Below are positions 1-7,502 of a DNA stretch of 17,572 bases, piece after piece. Position 1 is the first letter of the stretch. The number at the start of each line of letters is the position of its first letter. This DNA is from JAUIAI01 sp049680625 (GTDB lineage Bacteria > Pseudomonadota > Gammaproteobacteria > Burkholderiales > Burkholderiaceae_E): positions 1-17,572 of the forward strand of contig JBAUID010000227.1 of the NCBI GenBank assembly GCA_049680625.1, read 5' to 3'. The notes beneath the pieces are model-generated. The model was given only the letters and a program-made list of their open reading frames with translations, had not been told where the DNA came from and did no database searches. Position numbers and translations under genes: made by a program.

Positions 1-49
1 AATCACAACCCCCCGCTAAAACACCCAACCCCAATTCACAAGCAGCAAC

Positions 50-724
50 CTAACGCCCCCCTCGCCGCCCAAACAACTGCAGAGCCATCACCGCCATAAA
101 CGCCAATGACGTGGCCGCACTGGCGACATAGGTCAACGCAGCCGCGCGCAGAACCGAACGGGCACCACTGACATCTTTTTCATCTACCAGCCCTCGCGAC
201 TGCAACTCGTGCAGTGCGCGTTTGCTGGCATCAAACTCAATCGGTAGTGCCAGCACCTGGATACCCATGGCGCTGACAAACAAAATGGTGCCGATCTGAG
301 CGATACCCGGCATACCGATAAAACTGCCACCCAATGCCATGATCATGCCGCCTTGTGATGCTGCGGCGGCCATTGGCATCAGAACCGATTTCAGCTTAAG
401 CGGGCCGTAATGGCTGGCTTTTTGCAGCGCATGCCCCACTTCGTGAGCGGCAATTGCAATCGACGCAACACTGGGTTGGTTATAAACCGCATCGGACAAG
501 CGGATCAATTCCTGACTGGGTATATAGTGGTCACTAAGCGTCCCTTTCACCATTTCAAGACGTACCTTCTGCAAACCATTGCTGTCCAGAATGTGACGTG
601 CCACCTGCGCCCCCGTTGCCCCGGATGCATTGGGCACTATCTGCCACCGGGCATAGGTTCGCTTCAACCAGGTTTGTATGAGTAACGACGCGCCGAAAGT
701 GACGGCAATAACGATAAGAAACAT
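50..724 (-). CDS. YugP-type membrane zinc metallopeptidase
   Basis: This is a 224-residue membrane-associated zinc peptidase of the YugP family (Pfam Zn_peptidase_2). The sequence shows an N-terminal hydrophobic segment (residues 1-20), the metal-binding motif HEVGHAL with His94, Glu95 and His98, and a downstream PIEFDAS segment whose Glu164 is a likely third zinc ligand. Hydrophobic stretches at about 115-160 and 195-215 suggest further membrane segments. The length is normal for the family. The start is ATG with a weak GGA-type ribosome site overlapping a GGAATTCC palindrome. It lies 78 bases downstream of the rhomboid gene on the same strand and is probably co-transcribed with it, giving a pair of membrane proteases. 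The substrate is unknown. Confidence 0.9.
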   Translation of the reverse strand: MFLIVIAVTFGASLLIQTWLKRTYARWQIVPNASGATGAQVARHILDSNGLQKVRLEMVKGTLSDHYIPSQELIRLSDAVYNQPSVASIAIAAHEVGHALQKASHYGPLKLKSVLMPMAAAASQGGMIMALGGSFIGMPGIAQIGTILFVSAMGIQVLALPIEFDASKRALHELQSRGLVDEKDVSGARSVLRAAALTYVASAATSLAFMAVMALQLFGRRGGR

Positions 725-802
725 CTGGAATTCCGTTGGTTTTATTGGTTGATTTTTTGCGGTGACTTTATGTCGATCTCATCATTACCGCGCAAATAAT
801 GT

Positions 803-1531
803 TCAGCGTACCGGACGGCTTGCAAAACGGGCTGGCAATGGGGCTTCTGGATGCGGAGGATGGCCGTGATTGCGGCGCCAAAATGCCACGCCACCCAGCC
901 TAAGCCAGACCGGAACCGACAAAACGACACCAGCGATGAACCCGCCCGCATGGGCCCAGTACGCAACCCCACCTTCACTCGAAGGACTGGCGGCACCACC
1001 AAATATCTGCAAACCGAACCAGATAATCAGCACAATAAACGCAGGAATAGTCAGCCGCTTGAATATCACGACCAGAATCAGCATAACGTCTACCTTCGCC
1101 TTCGGGAACAGTAACAGGTAACCCCCCATAACCCCGGCAACAGCGCCTGATGCGCCAACCACAGGAATCGAGCTGCCTGGGTCGGCAACAATGTGCGCAG
1201 CGGCGGCAGCAAGCCCGGTGACCAGGTAAAACATCAGGTACCGAACATGACCAAAGACATCTTCCATGTTATCGCCGAAGATCCAGAGAAATAACATATT
1301 GCCAAGAATATGCATCACACCAGCGTGCTGAAACATCGACGTAATCAGACCGTGCAAATCGACACCATTGGTTACCTCTGCCGGCACCATCGCAGTATTA
1401 CCGAATGGATCTGAGCCAGTCTGCGGCATCAAGACCCAGTAATAAATGAACACCAACACGTTAATTGCGATCAACGTGTAGTTCACATATGGAACCCGTC
1501 CGGACGGGTTGTGATCTCGAATCGGAAACAT
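803..1531 (-). CDS. Rhomboid family intramembrane serine protease
   Basis: This 242-residue polytopic membrane protein belongs to the rhomboid protease family. Rhomboids cut substrates inside the membrane with a Ser-His dyad. Here the nucleophile is Ser128 in GASGA and the histidine is His194 in AHAGGF. The conserved HxxxN is present as HILGN (His74, Asn78). About six hydrophobic helices are visible, and the short C-terminal tail is rich in Pro, His and Arg. The frame stays open upstream to 2029, but rhomboid homology begins at MFPIRDHNPSG. The longer version would run antisense through the whole first part of the isomerase-like gene, so the ATG at 1531 is chosen. The gene is divergent from the 1619 gene and lies upstream of the YugP-type peptidase. 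Confidence 0.9.
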   Translation of the reverse strand: MFPIRDHNPSGRVPYVNYTLIAINVLVFIYYWVLMPQTGSDPFGNTAMVPAEVTNGVDLHGLITSMFQHAGVMHILGNMLFLWIFGDNMEDVFGHVRYLMFYLVTGLAAAAAHIVADPGSSIPVVGASGAVAGVMGGYLLLFPKAKVDVMLILVVIFKRLTIPAFIVLIIWFGLQIFGGAASPSSEGGVAYWAHAGGFIAGVVLSVPVWLRLGGVAFWRRNHGHPPHPEAPLPARFASRPVR

Positions 1532-1618
1532 AAACCTTCCCCGGCGCCCCAGTGGCTTGCATGAAGGCGTTATAGTACAGGCGGGAGAATCCAAGGCTTT
1601 CCAGGCGGAGATAATCAA
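1532..1618. promoter_or_regulatory. Divergent promoter region, rhomboid / isomerase-like gene
   Basis: This 87-base spacer separates the divergent rhomboid and TIM-barrel genes and must hold the promoters of both. A TATAGT at 1571-1576 is a possible -10 for the plus-strand gene, but no convincing -35 sits at the right distance. The ribosome site GGCGGAG at 1604-1610, eight bases before 1619, supports the TTG start of the plus-strand gene. Confidence 0.4.
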
Positions 1619-2659
1619 TTGAGTAAAGAACTGCTGTTTGGCATTACAGAGTCCGGGGTGATGCACACCGATGCGCAGCCTTTGCCAGACCTCGAAACCA
1701 AGTTCCGGATGGTTCGTGATGCTGGTGTCTACGACTATTTTGACAAAACCCCGCCGGCGGCACTCGCTGATGACTACCAACGCCTCAGTGATCAGTACGA
1801 AATACCCATCCTGGCCGGTGGCTGGTTTTATTACCTGGGTAAAGACGAACCCCTGCTCGAAGAAAATCTCAAGCTTGGCGCACGCCTGGGGAGCCGGGTT
1901 CACAACACCCAGATTCGCATGGATCACAGCAACGGCCACCTGGTAACCGACGAAGAAGTGGCTGAAACTTATTTGTGGGCGCGCGAAATTGGCGACAAAG
2001 TTGGTTGCGTCCCTACTTTTGAAGTTCACGTCAATATGTGGTCTGAAGACTTTCGACGTATTGCAGCAGTAGCCGAGTTAGTCGACAAGCGCGGGGTGAA
2101 TTTTGAAATCACCCTGGATCACTCCCACGTGATTTTCAAAATTGACAATCCACGCGAGCAGCAAGTTTTTAATATCGAGCAGGCGATACAAAAAGGCGAA
2201 CTAGTTCTCGACCCATTCGCAGCGAATAACGTCTGCAGCCAGTGGATTGAAAGCGGCTTGGTGAAGCACTGTCATGCACGAGCCGCTGTACCCAATAACC
2301 CGCGCAATGCCTGGGCGTCACACGAGAGCCTGGAAACTTTGCCATCGTCCCTGCACCCTAAAGAATTAGTCGGCCGGGGCATCCAGTATCCGTTTATCCA
2401 GCCCGAGCCAGGCCAGTGGCACAGCGAATGGCATGAAGAAAAGCTTGAACCCTGGAAAGAAGTCGTTCGTCAGCTAATGCACCACCATGCCCACCAGTCA
2501 GACGAAGCATCGCTGACCATCTCGACTGAATTCATTCCGAATCCAGATTATGGTGGCGGCGCAAAATATTCTATTTTCGAGAATTCCGTAGCCTGCGCCC
2601 GCTGGTTACGGAACACCTGGGAAACAACCCAGCATGCGCCGGTAGCTGCGCGACGCTGA
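1619..2659 (+). CDS. Xylose isomerase-like TIM-barrel protein
   Basis: This 346-residue protein resembles the sugar phosphate isomerase/epimerase (AP endonuclease 2, xylose isomerase-like) TIM-barrel superfamily. Candidate metal ligands follow the usual strand order: Glu135 in FEVHVNMW, Asp167 and His168/His170 in LDHSHV, His217/His219 in HCHARAA, and Glu304 in STEFIP. No signal peptide is present, so it should be cytosolic. The start is TTG with GGCGGAG eight bases upstream; the MSKELLFGITESG beginning fits the first barrel strand, and no better ATG exists nearby. The substrate cannot be read from the sequence: a sugar or a non-sugar polyol acid are both possible. It is the nearest metabolic gene to the phthalate-type cluster, but runs in a separate transcript. 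Confidence 0.75.
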   Translation: MSKELLFGITESGVMHTDAQPLPDLETKFRMVRDAGVYDYFDKTPPAALADDYQRLSDQYEIPILAGGWFYYLGKDEPLLEENLKLGARLGSRVHNTQIRMDHSNGHLVTDEEVAETYLWAREIGDKVGCVPTFEVHVNMWSEDFRRIAAVAELVDKRGVNFEITLDHSHVIFKIDNPREQQVFNIEQAIQKGELVLDPFAANNVCSQWIESGLVKHCHARAAVPNNPRNAWASHESLETLPSSLHPKELVGRGIQYPFIQPEPGQWHSEWHEEKLEPWKEVVRQLMHHHAHQSDEASLTISTEFIPNPDYGGGAKYSIFENSVACARWLRNTWETTQHAPVAARR

Positions 2660-2720
2660 ACCCTGCCCCAGTTCAATCTGTGCCTGTCAACAATTACAAT
2701 TCAACCGTGAGAGCTCATTA

Positions 2721-3185
2721 ATGAAGACAACATCAAACATCTTGTACGGCGTAGTCTGCGCCTCGGTCTTTTCGGTCACCGTGCTCGCACTGCCAACAGC
2801 CGTGGCTGATGACGATGAAAAGCCGGCAGCCGCCGGCTGGCTTAAGTCGGTTCGATCTGAACTGGCAAAAAACAATTACGATGCTGCGATTAAGAAACTT
2901 AAAGCGGCAGCTGAAAATAAGTCGGCCGACTGGCACAACTTAATGGGCTATAGCCTGCGTAAGAAATCACCGCCGGATCTGGCAGGTGCCGAAAAACATT
3001 ATATTGCGGCGCTGGACATCGACGCCAGGCACAAGGGTGCGCTTGAATACTACGGCGAACTAAAACTCATGCAGAACGACAAGCCAGGTGCTGAACAAAT
3101 GCTCAAGCGACTGGTCAACGCGTCCTGCGGCAAAGGCTGCGAACAATACGACGACCTCGCCAAAGAGATTGCAGAACGTCAGTGA
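2721..3185 (+). CDS. Small secreted TPR protein with CxxxC motif
   Basis: This 154-residue protein has a Sec signal peptide (Lys2, hydrophobic core to about residue 26, probable cleavage after AVA at residue 29), so it is likely periplasmic. The mature part carries TPR-like helix pairs: residues 42-66 (ELAKNNYDAAIKKLKAA), 71-100 (WHNLMGYSLRK to YIAALDI) and 104-131. It ends in CGKGCEQYDDLAKEI with Cys136 and Cys140. TPRs mediate protein contacts; the partner is unknown. The two cysteines could form a disulfide or bind metal. It lies 61 bases after the isomerase-like gene and may share its transcript. Its stop is one base from the stop of the convergent iron-sulfur gene. Confidence 0.8.
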   Translation: MKTTSNILYGVVCASVFSVTVLALPTAVADDDEKPAAAGWLKSVRSELAKNNYDAAIKKLKAAAENKSADWHNLMGYSLRKKSPPDLAGAEKHYIAALDIDARHKGALEYYGELKLMQNDKPGAEQMLKRLVNASCGKGCEQYDDLAKEIAERQ

Positions 3186-3186
3186 A

Positions 3187-4179
3187 TTAATCCGGATTAG
3201 TTTTGTTCCGTCGGCGAAGCATTTTTTCGGCAAGACGCGGGCCGGTACCAGGCTTTGACCAAGGGCAGACCGCAAGACAAATGCCGCAGGCCAGGGTCTG
3301 GCCAAAGTACGGAATACACTTATCGAAATCCACATACCATTTCTCGACCCCGCGCACCATTTGTTTGTCATTGCTGATCGCCTGGGGCGGGCAGGCTTTG
3401 GTACATACCTGGCAGTTCAGGCAAAAGTCTTCAGAACCAAAATCTTCCGGAGTGTCTGCAACTAACGGCATATCGGTAGTCACTGCGGCTAGCCGAAACG
3501 ACGAGCCAAACTGGCGATGAATCAGCGACCCGTGTTTACCTAACTGACCTAATCCGCTATCAATAGCTGCTGGCATCATCGACAATGCCGACGCGTACGG
3601 CCCCGGCCAGGGTTTGGCGTAATACCCTTGCTCAAGAATCCAGTTCGCCAGTTTGCGGCAGGCCCGTGATGCGCGGTTATATTCTTTTGCAACCACCACG
3701 CCCGCGGTCGGATTCTCGAATGATGCCGGTGCCTGGGCGAGCTCTTCATAGTCCATTGTCACTGCAATCAGAATAACCCAGGGGTCGTTCAGTTCATAAC
3801 CCTCGTAAACATAAAGTGGATTCATTGCAGCAATGCGCACGTCGTCTCCGTCATTGGCAAGCGCAAATTCTTTAAGCGATGCCACCCACGCCGACGGCTC
3901 ATTGCTGACGACTTCATCGGCCTTTTCTGCAGGTGCCGGCCCACGCCCACCGGGGGGCTCGGGGTTAAAATGCTCGCGCATGGCATCTGATTGCCGGTGG
4001 TACCGAATCACCTCCGCCTGCAAGTCGCCGTGAGTCTGTTTGTTGGGTGGGTGCCAAAAAAACGGGCTGGGTTGGCGCACCTCGCTTTCACCGAGGCCAT
4101 TAACCGTATTACCGGAAACTTCGGGCATTGCATCGAGAAAATTCTGCAATGGATGGTAGGGCTCAGGCTTTGATTTCAT
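3187..4179 (-). CDS. Reductive dehalogenase/QueG-like 4Fe-4S protein
   Basis: This 330-residue protein resembles the compact, signal-less branch of the reductive dehalogenase / epoxyqueuosine reductase (QueG) superfamily, whose studied members use a corrinoid and two 4Fe-4S clusters. The first cluster motif is Cys253-x2-Cys256-x2-Cys259-x3-Cys263-Pro. The second is Cys288-x9-Cys298-Gly-Ile-Cys301-x3-Cys305-Pro-Trp. Before them is the superfamily's GLGQLGKHGSLI / VTTDMPL segment (residues 209-239). No Tat signal or fused reductase domain is present. A GTG at 4191 is possible, but the ATG at 4179 has AGGTGG eight bases upstream. It is the last gene of the pht2-pht4-pht5-like series. A role in reducing a pathway intermediate or removing halogen is inference. 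A QueG paralogue or uncharacterised ferredoxin-like reductase are alternatives. Confidence 0.75.
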   Translation of the reverse strand: MKSKPEPYHPLQNFLDAMPEVSGNTVNGLGESEVRQPSPFFWHPPNKQTHGDLQAEVIRYHRQSDAMREHFNPEPPGGRGPAPAEKADEVVSNEPSAWVASLKEFALANDGDDVRIAAMNPLYVYEGYELNDPWVILIAVTMDYEELAQAPASFENPTAGVVVAKEYNRASRACRKLANWILEQGYYAKPWPGPYASALSMMPAAIDSGLGQLGKHGSLIHRQFGSSFRLAAVTTDMPLVADTPEDFGSEDFCLNCQVCTKACPPQAISNDKQMVRGVEKWYVDFDKCIPYFGQTLACGICLAVCPWSKPGTGPRLAEKMLRRRNKTNPD

Positions 4180-4190
4180 CGACGGCACCA

Positions 4191-4224
4191 CCTATGGAAA
4201 CAACCTATGGAAACAACCTATGGA
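4191..4224. repeat. 13-base tandem repeat, 2.6 copies, before the iron-sulfur gene
   Basis: The unit CCTATGGAAACAA occurs at 4191-4203 and 4204-4216, with a partial third copy at 4217-4224. Read on the minus strand, each unit carries an ATAGGT core, and the copy nearest the gene extends into AGGTGG, the ribosome site for the ATG at 4179. The repeat lies in the spacer between the decarboxylase and the iron-sulfur gene. It looks like slippage-prone DNA that could alter translation initiation. Confidence 0.9.
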
Positions 4225-4251
4225 CCAAATGGTCGTAAAGACAAACCGACC

Positions 4252-5244
4252 CTACAAACTATAAGCCTCCAGGCTGGCGGGATGAAACAATTCTTCAATC
4301 GCCACCCGCCGGGGACTCAGCCCTTGTTGATGGTGGTGACCAAGAAAGGTATCCAGAACCTTCTCGTTACCCTGCACTCCGTACGACCAAAAATCTGGCC
4401 CCATCAGTTGCCGTGCCGCATGTAACTGATCTTCGACAAACGGCATAGTCACCTTGGTTGCTGACGTGTCGTTTAAGGACTCCCTGGCAACGTCTTTGGC
4501 CGCTGCAAATGCCTTGAACAAGGCACCTGGCAACCACGGGTGTTGCTCCGCCAGTTGGCGACGCACCCCGACAACATGCATGATCGGGAAAACTCCGGTG
4601 CGACGGTAATAATCGCTGGCCACCGCAACTGAATCTTCAAACAAGCGCGATATGTTGGGGTGGCCCTCGTCAAAGCACCGCGGCCAGCGCGGGCCAATGA
4701 AACCATCGATCTCGCCGGCAACCAGCATATCGTTGAGCGATTTTCCCTCCGGCGCCTGTTCAAGTGACACCTCAGGTGGTAATTCGATTTTTATTTTCTC
4801 CGGTCGACCCGGTGAATTCATGCCGCCCCTCACCCACTGGATATCGGCGGGCTTGACCCCGTAGTCGTCTTCCAAAATTGCGCGGGCCCACACGTTAGCG
4901 GTTAACTGGTACTCGGCAATGCCAATTCGCCGCCCTTTTAAGTCTTCCGGTTTGTTGATGTCTTTGTCGTTGCGAATGTATATCGACGTATGGCGAAAGG
5001 CACGCGACAAGAAAACCGGAATAGCAATATACGGGGGGTTTTCACGGGTAAGGCTGACGACGTAACTCGAAAATGACAGTTCACTGACATCAAAAGCCTG
5101 ATGACGAAAGGCACGGAAGAACATTTCCTCCGGCGACAACATCTGAACAATCGGGTCAACCCCGTCAATCTGAACCGACCCGTCGACCAGGGCTCGGGTG
5201 CGATCATAGTTGCCAACCGCCATGGATAAATTCAACAAGCTCAT
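4252..5244 (-). CDS. pht5: 4,5-dihydroxyphthalate decarboxylase-like protein
   Basis: This 330-residue protein matches the 4,5-dihydroxyphthalate decarboxylase family (Pht5/OphC type), which converts 4,5-dihydroxyphthalate to protocatechuate. The family shares the fold of NMT1/THI5-type periplasmic binding proteins but has no signal peptide, as here. Typical features are the N-terminal LSMAVGNYDRTRALVDG, a SPEEMFFRAFRH segment, FDVSELSFSSYV, and DLKGRRIGIAEYQLTANVWARA. The latter is followed by the WVRGGMNSPGRPEKI segment. The start at ATG 5244 keeps the first beta strand; the ATG at 5223 would remove it. It lies 37 bases after the pht4-like gene. The exact substrate may be a related dihydroxy-aromatic acid, because annotated relatives are widespread in other aromatic clusters. 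Confidence 0.8.
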   Translation of the reverse strand: MSLLNLSMAVGNYDRTRALVDGSVQIDGVDPIVQMLSPEEMFFRAFRHQAFDVSELSFSSYVVSLTRENPPYIAIPVFLSRAFRHTSIYIRNDKDINKPEDLKGRRIGIAEYQLTANVWARAILEDDYGVKPADIQWVRGGMNSPGRPEKIKIELPPEVSLEQAPEGKSLNDMLVAGEIDGFIGPRWPRCFDEGHPNISRLFEDSVAVASDYYRRTGVFPIMHVVGVRRQLAEQHPWLPGALFKAFAAAKDVARESLNDTSATKVTMPFVEDQLHAARQLMGPDFWSYGVQGNEKVLDTFLGHHHQQGLSPRRVAIEELFHPASLEAYSL

Positions 5245-5281
5245 TAGTTTTGTCTCAGTAAGTGTTGTTAAGGAAACCCTG

Positions 5282-6478
5282 TCAACCTATATCCTGATGT
5301 TGCAGGCGAATGGGTTGACCGGTACGGGCAGAGCCCAGAATGGCATGGCAGATTTCAAGACTGGCCCGACCCCACGCCGCCGTTTGTAAAGCGGGTTGTT
5401 TATCGCGCACGGCTGCAAATAAAGCATCCAGCACTGCTGCCCGCGGGCTGGCACGCTGAGCGACCGGCTCGAACCGTTTTTCGTTGTTGCCATAGATCCA
5501 GACACCGGTAGCGGTCAGGCGCAGATCAGCCTGCTCAGTGCTGACGACAATGGGTCCGAAGTGTTCATGGTGTTCCGGTATGTCCGGTTCGGGTGCACTG
5601 CCAAAGCTGCGCGTCATTTTAAGGGCGGCTTCGTCAGCCGGACTCGTAACCCCGTCCAGCAGGCGACGCGCGCGACCATAGTCTTTCGGCGATTTGCGAT
5701 GGCCCAGTTCCCCAACCCAGTCCATCCACTCGTCCGAATCAAAGTGGGCATAGCCGCTGTAAGTCAGGGTTGCGCAGCAAGAATCACCAAAGTGAATCAT
5801 TGCCGTGTAGGCACCTTCGGTGGAGCGACCCCGGTCCCAGTTTCCGGTATGCGCATAGACGGCAGTCGCTGCACAGCCAGCCAGCAGTCGCACCACATCA
5901 ACCTGGTGTGCCGCCTGACTAAACACGACCCCGCCACCCCGTGCTGTGACCAGTTCTTCGGGACGGCGCGGACGATACAAAAAATCCGTGTAGTTCAGTG
6001 CCTGTATCTGACGCGGCTTGCCCAGCCCGCCGCCGCGCAGCAATGCAGCTGCATGGCGAACTGGTTCATCAAAACTGTGGCTGGGCCCGACAATCAGGTG
6101 TACCCCGGCCTGCGCAACAGCCGCAACAATGTCGTCGGCATCAGCCATATCGATTGCCAGGGGTTTGTCGACCAGTAAGTGTTTGCCAGCCGCCGCTGCA
6201 CACAAAATGTGATCGCGGTGCATTTGGTGCGGGGTTGCGATATACACTGCGTCGACGTCGCTGCGGGCGCATAGCGCAGCAACAGAATCGGTGGTGAACG
6301 CGCCGGGATAGCGGGCAACAAACGCATCGCGCGATTGCGCCCTGGGCGCACAAGCAGCGGTCAGCTGTATGCCAGGATGCGCATCAAACGCCGCCAGCAT
6401 TAGCATGAACCCGCGGCCCAGCCCAATTACCCCGAGCCTGACCGGCTTGCCCTTTGATAGCGACCGGTTGAGGATCAT
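5282..6478 (-). CDS. pht4: Gfo/Idh/MocA dehydrogenase, Pht4-type dihydrodiol dehydrogenase
   Basis: This 398-residue cytosolic oxidoreductase has an N-terminal Rossmann fold with GVIGLGRG (residues 16-23), the Gfo/Idh/MocA active-site motif as DKP (Lys105) and a C-terminal alpha/beta domain with HQVD at 191-194. Pht4/OphB, the phthalate cis-4,5-dihydrodiol dehydrogenase, belongs to this family. It oxidises the ring dihydrodiol made by the dioxygenase to 4,5-dihydroxyphthalate with NAD(P)+. The length fits. Assignment rests mostly on its place between the reductase and decarboxylase genes, since family members act on many sugars and diols. It begins 22 bases after the reductase stop; no upstream in-frame start exists before a stop codon. 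It is probably the second gene of the minus-strand operon. Confidence 0.75.
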   Translation of the reverse strand: MILNRSLSKGKPVRLGVIGLGRGFMLMLAAFDAHPGIQLTAACAPRAQSRDAFVARYPGAFTTDSVAALCARSDVDAVYIATPHQMHRDHILCAAAAGKHLLVDKPLAIDMADADDIVAAVAQAGVHLIVGPSHSFDEPVRHAAALLRGGGLGKPRQIQALNYTDFLYRPRRPEELVTARGGGVVFSQAAHQVDVVRLLAGCAATAVYAHTGNWDRGRSTEGAYTAMIHFGDSCCATLTYSGYAHFDSDEWMDWVGELGHRKSPKDYGRARRLLDGVTSPADEAALKMTRSFGSAPEPDIPEHHEHFGPIVVSTEQADLRLTATGVWIYGNNEKRFEPVAQRASPRAAVLDALFAAVRDKQPALQTAAWGRASLEICHAILGSARTGQPIRLQHQDIG

Positions 6479-6500
6479 CGGCCCGGGTTCATGGGTTGCT

Positions 6501-7502
6501 TCATGGGTAAATTACCAATTCGATATCACCGTCAACAACCCGGGAAACGCAAGCCATCAGACAGTTGTGTTTTTCTTCGGGCATCAGGAACAAGTCTCGA
6601 TGATCTATTTGGCCGCTGCCACGATAGCCTAGCTTACAAGTACCACAGGTCCCACTCTCGCAAGAGCTGCGCATCTCGTGTCCGGCCGCCCGCAAAGCTT
6701 GCAACAGGCTTTGATCTGCGGCCACGTGCAATGCAGCCGATTGACCGGCAATACGCACGACAAACGGCTGATCGTCTTCGCGAACCGCCTGCACCGGGCT
6801 AAAACTCTCGGTATGAATTGCCCGGACTGGCCAGTGTCCGGTCATGTCAGCAATGTCGTCCATCAACGGTTGCGGCCCGCAGCAATAAATATGACGATTA
6901 TCCGGTGTTTCAAGCAGAGGCCAGAAATCGAAGGCCGCATCCGCCTGTCCGTTGTCATGATGAATGGTGACCCGATCGGCGATAGACGGATCGGTGAGTT
7001 CAGTCAGAAACGCGGTTTGCCGTGCACTACGGGTGCAATACACCAGGTGCCAGTCAGCCGTTTTGAACTGTCCCGCAAACTGTTCAGCGGATTGCTGCTG
7101 TGCAAGCCGCTGCAGGGCCTGAACCATTGACCAGATTGGGGTAATACCAATACCCCCTGCGATGAACAAGTAAGCTGGCGAATCGACGAGTTCAAATTCA
7201 TTGGCGGGTGCTTCCACCAAAATACGATCATTGACCTGTGCCTGCTGGTGCATGCTGACCGATCCACCCCGGCCGTTTTGTTCACGTTTTACCGCGATCG
7301 AATAGGCCGATTTGTCAGCCGGGTTGCTGATAATCGAATATCGCCGCATGGCCCCGCACGGGGTCTGGACGCTGATATGGGCGCCCGGGGTGAAACCCGG
7401 CAGCACCTGTCCGGGGGCCGCGGTCAAATCGAAACGCTCAATTTCGCTGGTGAGCGACTCGCGGCGGGCCACTGTTAGCGCCAGTAATGAGTCGGACACC
7501 AT
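6501..7502 (-). CDS. pht2: Phthalate dioxygenase-type reductase (FMN, NADH, 2Fe-2S)
   Basis: This 333-residue protein has the phthalate dioxygenase reductase layout: an FMN-binding barrel with RRYSII (residues 53-58), a nucleotide-binding domain with GGIGITP (116-122) and CGPQPLMDDI (208-217), then a C-terminal plant-type 2Fe-2S domain. The cluster ligands are Cys281-x4-Cys286-x2-Cys289-x28-Cys318. It passes NADH electrons to the Rieske oxygenase encoded divergently. The known family length is about 320 residues. A TTG at 7550 would add 16 residues, but MVSDSLLALTVARRE matches the usual family beginning, so ATG 7502 is preferred; neither start has a strong ribosome site. It probably leads the operon with the pht4-, pht5- and dehalogenase-like genes and could supply electrons to the last of these too. 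Confidence 0.85.
   Translation of the reverse strand: MVSDSLLALTVARRESLTSEIERFDLTAAPGQVLPGFTPGAHISVQTPCGAMRRYSIISNPADKSAYSIAVKREQNGRGGSVSMHQQAQVNDRILVEAPANEFELVDSPAYLFIAGGIGITPIWSMVQALQRLAQQQSAEQFAGQFKTADWHLVYCTRSARQTAFLTELTDPSIADRVTIHHDNGQADAAFDFWPLLETPDNRHIYCCGPQPLMDDIADMTGHWPVRAIHTESFSPVQAVREDDQPFVVRIAGQSAALHVAADQSLLQALRAAGHEMRSSCESGTCGTCKLGYRGSGQIDHRDLFLMPEEKHNCLMACVSRVVDGDIELVIYP

Noticed and set aside
714..740. GGAATTCC palindrome before the YugP-type gene
   Set aside because: An eight-base palindrome within the ribosome-site region is expected by chance and has no partner.
742..1002. Minus-strand frame overlapping the rhomboid 3' end
   Set aside because: Different frame of the rhomboid C-terminal region; no ribosome site or domain.
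1532..2029. Open upstream extension of the rhomboid frame (166 extra residues)
   Set aside because: It is antisense to the well-supported isomerase-like gene, has no rhomboid similarity, and the ATG at 1531 matches the usual rhomboid N-terminus.
5561..6178. 205-codon plus-strand frame opposite the pht4-like gene
   Set aside because: Antisense shadow of a Gfo/Idh/MocA gene with all expected motifs.
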